The position numbers and the translations under genes were made by a program. Positions 44,235 to 45,650 of a DNA stretch of 45,650 nt are shown here, one piece after another. Source of the DNA: Actinomycetes bacterium (GTDB lineage: Bacteria; Actinomycetota; Acidimicrobiia; Acidimicrobiales; Ilumatobacteraceae); NCBI GenBank assembly GCA_025356335.1, contig JANXUF010000038.1, positions 1-45,650 of the forward strand. Direction: 5' to 3'. Within the stretch, counting starts at the first letter, position 1; each line of letters begins with the position of its first letter. Below the pieces are notes generated by a model. The model made no database searches, was not told where the DNA came from, and was given only the letters and a program-made list of their open reading frames with translations.

Positions 44235-45538
44235 GATTGCTCGTCGTCTGCCCGGACTACGCGTCACACGCGATCCCGATGCTCCAGGTCGCCATTGCCT
44301 GGCGCGAGACAGGGAATGACGTGGTCGTTGCCACTGGCGAGGCGGTGCGCCCACTCGTCGAAGCCGCTGGGCTCGAATGGACGCATCTGCGCCTCGGCAA
44401 GGGCAGTAATGCGAGTGTCATCCGTGCCGAGGAACAGCCGCTCGGCGAGGACGATCATCTGCGGGCGTTCTTCGAGGCAACACGCGCTGGAGCGATCGCC
44501 ACGCTGCTCTACCAGGCAGATGCCCGACGCCACGACCTGCTCCACGAACCCGACCGGGTACTCGACGAACTGATCCGCATCGTTGCGGACGTTGCCCCGG
44601 ATCGCGTGCTCGTCGATCACGTCGCCTTCGGAGCGCGGCTCGCACTCCATGCCATCGGGGTCGACGCTGCGACTCTCGTCCTCGGTCATCCGAGCGCGCT
44701 CCCCGCTCCCGGCGAGCTCTACGGCCTGCCCCCCGCATGGCCGCTGTCGATACGGCCGTCCCCGGCAGAGTTGGCGGAACTCGCCCAACGCTGCCGCGAA
44801 TCGACGGCCGAACTGGCTGCCGCTGCGAACGAGTTGATCGCCCGCCGGTCACCCGATCAGCCGTTCATCGACGATCTGACATCGTTGGCTGGCTTCCCGA
44901 CGATCTACGTCTATCCAGAGGAACTGCATGATCCACAACGACCCCTGCCGGCCGGAAGTGTCTCGATCGGCGCATTGGCGCGAGCCGAGGAGCTCGGAGA
45001 CACTCGGTTGCCGGTGGGCACCGGTCCGTGCGTGCTCGTCGCTTTCGGTTCGTTCCTCAGCGCTCGAGAAGACGTTCTGGCGACAGCCGTCGCTGCTGCT
45101 CGTGCCGGCGGATGGCGGCTCGCTCTCGCTCATGGCAGCACCCCCGTGGAGCGTCTCGGCGACGTGCCGGACGGGTCGTTGATCGGCGCCCATCTGCCGC
45201 AGGTCGCGCTTCTCGCTCACGCCGACGTGATGATCAGTCATGGAGGCAACAACAGCATCGGGGAGGCCTGCGCAGCCGGCGTGCCGATGATCGTGCTGCC
45301 GTTCTCGACCGATCAGTTCGCCGGAGCCGCAGCCGTCGAACGAGCAGGTATCGGCGTGGCCCTCGATCCGAATTCGCTCACGGCCGACGCGTTGGTGGAA
45401 GCGGTCGAAGCGGTGCTGCGCAGCGGTGCACCTGCGGCAGCCCGTCGACTTGCCGCGTCGATCGCTGCGTCGGGGGGTCCGCGCCGCGCCGTCGCCGCAA
45501 TTCGAGGAGACGGCTGCCCGAGCGCCGGGCTATCCTGA
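44231..45538 (+). CDS. GT1-type glycosyltransferase
   Basis: The 435-residue protein starts at GTG 44231 inside the GTGA overlap with the upstream gene. The N-terminal half resembles MGT/UGT acceptor domains (MRLLVVCPDYASHAIPMLQVA). The C-terminal half has the HGGNNSIGEACAAGVPMIVLP signature and PFSTDQF, which bind the nucleotide sugar. Similar enzymes decorate macrolides, glycolipids and terpenoids. Coupling to a GT4 enzyme suggests two sugars added to one acceptor. No signal peptide is seen. A tRNA follows 31 bases later. Confidence 0.9.
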   Translation: MRLLVVCPDYASHAIPMLQVAIAWRETGNDVVVATGEAVRPLVEAAGLEWTHLRLGKGSNASVIRAEEQPLGEDDHLRAFFEATRAGAIATLLYQADARRHDLLHEPDRVLDELIRIVADVAPDRVLVDHVAFGARLALHAIGVDAATLVLGHPSALPAPGELYGLPPAWPLSIRPSPAELAELAQRCRESTAELAAAANELIARRSPDQPFIDDLTSLAGFPTIYVYPEELHDPQRPLPAGSVSIGALARAEELGDTRLPVGTGPCVLVAFGSFLSAREDVLATAVAAARAGGWRLALAHGSTPVERLGDVPDGSLIGAHLPQVALLAHADVMISHGGNNSIGEACAAGVPMIVLPFSTDQFAGAAAVERAGIGVALDPNSLTADALVEAVEAVLRSGAPAAARRLAASIAASGGPRRAVAAIRGDGCPSAGLS

Positions 45539-45569
45539 TGCTCCGCAGAGGCTCAGCCCGCTGCGCCCC

Positions 45570-45642
45570 GCCCTCGTAGCTCAGGGGATAGAGCAATGGT
45601 TTCCGGAACCATGTGTCGGAGGTTCGAATCCTTCCGAGGGCG
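45570..45642 (+). tRNA. tRNA-Arg (anticodon CCG)
   Basis: The acceptor stem GCCCTCG (45570-45576) pairs with CGAGGGC (45635-45641). The D arm contains GCTCAGGGGATAGAGC. The anticodon stem ATGGT/ACCAT encloses TTCCGGA, giving anticodon CCG. The T arm is GGAGG-TTCGAAT-CCTTC. A discriminator G follows and CCA is not encoded. It reads CGG arginine codons. Confidence 0.97.
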
Positions 45643-45650
45643 CCCTGCTC

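Overview
The window is GC-rich, tightly packed bacterial chromosome with many GTG and TTG starts. The rpmE/prfA/prmC and argS-lysA...hom-thrC-rho order, a Rho with a long Arg/Asp-rich insert, WXG100-type proteins and a MoxR/DUF58/transglutaminase/kinase operon all point to an actinobacterium. An Acidimicrobiia (Ilumatobacter-like) relative is my best guess. That placement is inference from gene content and was not tested by search.

Bases 1-8.7 kb, plus strand: the end of a TerB-like gene, then an operon of a membrane-anchored Ig-like surface protein with a Thr/Pro/Lys tail, a MoxR AAA+ ATPase, a DUF58 protein, and a 1018-residue protein that joins a TgpA-type membrane transglutaminase to a Ser/Thr kinase. 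It resembles the bifidobacterial PFNA cluster (kinase, FN3 protein, AAA ATPase, DUF58, transglutaminase, phosphatase). Here the kinase is fused to the transglutaminase, no phosphatase is present, and the transglutaminase domain has lost its catalytic Cys and His.

Bases 8.85-19.84 kb, minus strand: a compact type VII secretion/polymorphic toxin locus. In transcription order it has a tandem-WXG100 protein, a single-WXG protein, an RHS/YD-repeat toxin of 1621 residues, its probable immunity protein, and an EssC/EccC-like triple ATPase with ubiquitin-like and FHA N-terminal domains. It converges on the kinase operon.

Bases 20.06-29.95 kb, minus strand: a housekeeping block transcribed hom-thrC-rho-[AAA/DUF4143 gene]-rpmE-[unknown gene]-prfA-prmC. 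The AAA/DUF4143 gene looks like a later insertion with short tandem repeats at both ends. thrB is not next to thrC.

Bases 30.03-38.36 kb, plus strand: an island that separates hom from lysA. It encodes a 30-codon leader ORF, a YqiJ-like membrane protein with a 22-histidine loop, a YqiK-like flotillin and a 1638-residue AAA+ ATPase. It ends at a strong bidirectional hairpin. This is the best candidate for a poorly described system in the window.

Bases 38.4-42.03 kb, minus strand: argS, lysA and a PemK/MazF-like gene overlapping the lysA stop. Bases 42.24-45.64 kb, plus strand: a glycosyltransferase with an extra helical N-terminal region, an overlapping GT1-type glycosyltransferase, and tRNA-Arg(CCG) at the edge. 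No stretch over 300 bases lacks a gene. I saw no CRISPR array, insertion sequence, rRNA or replication origin.
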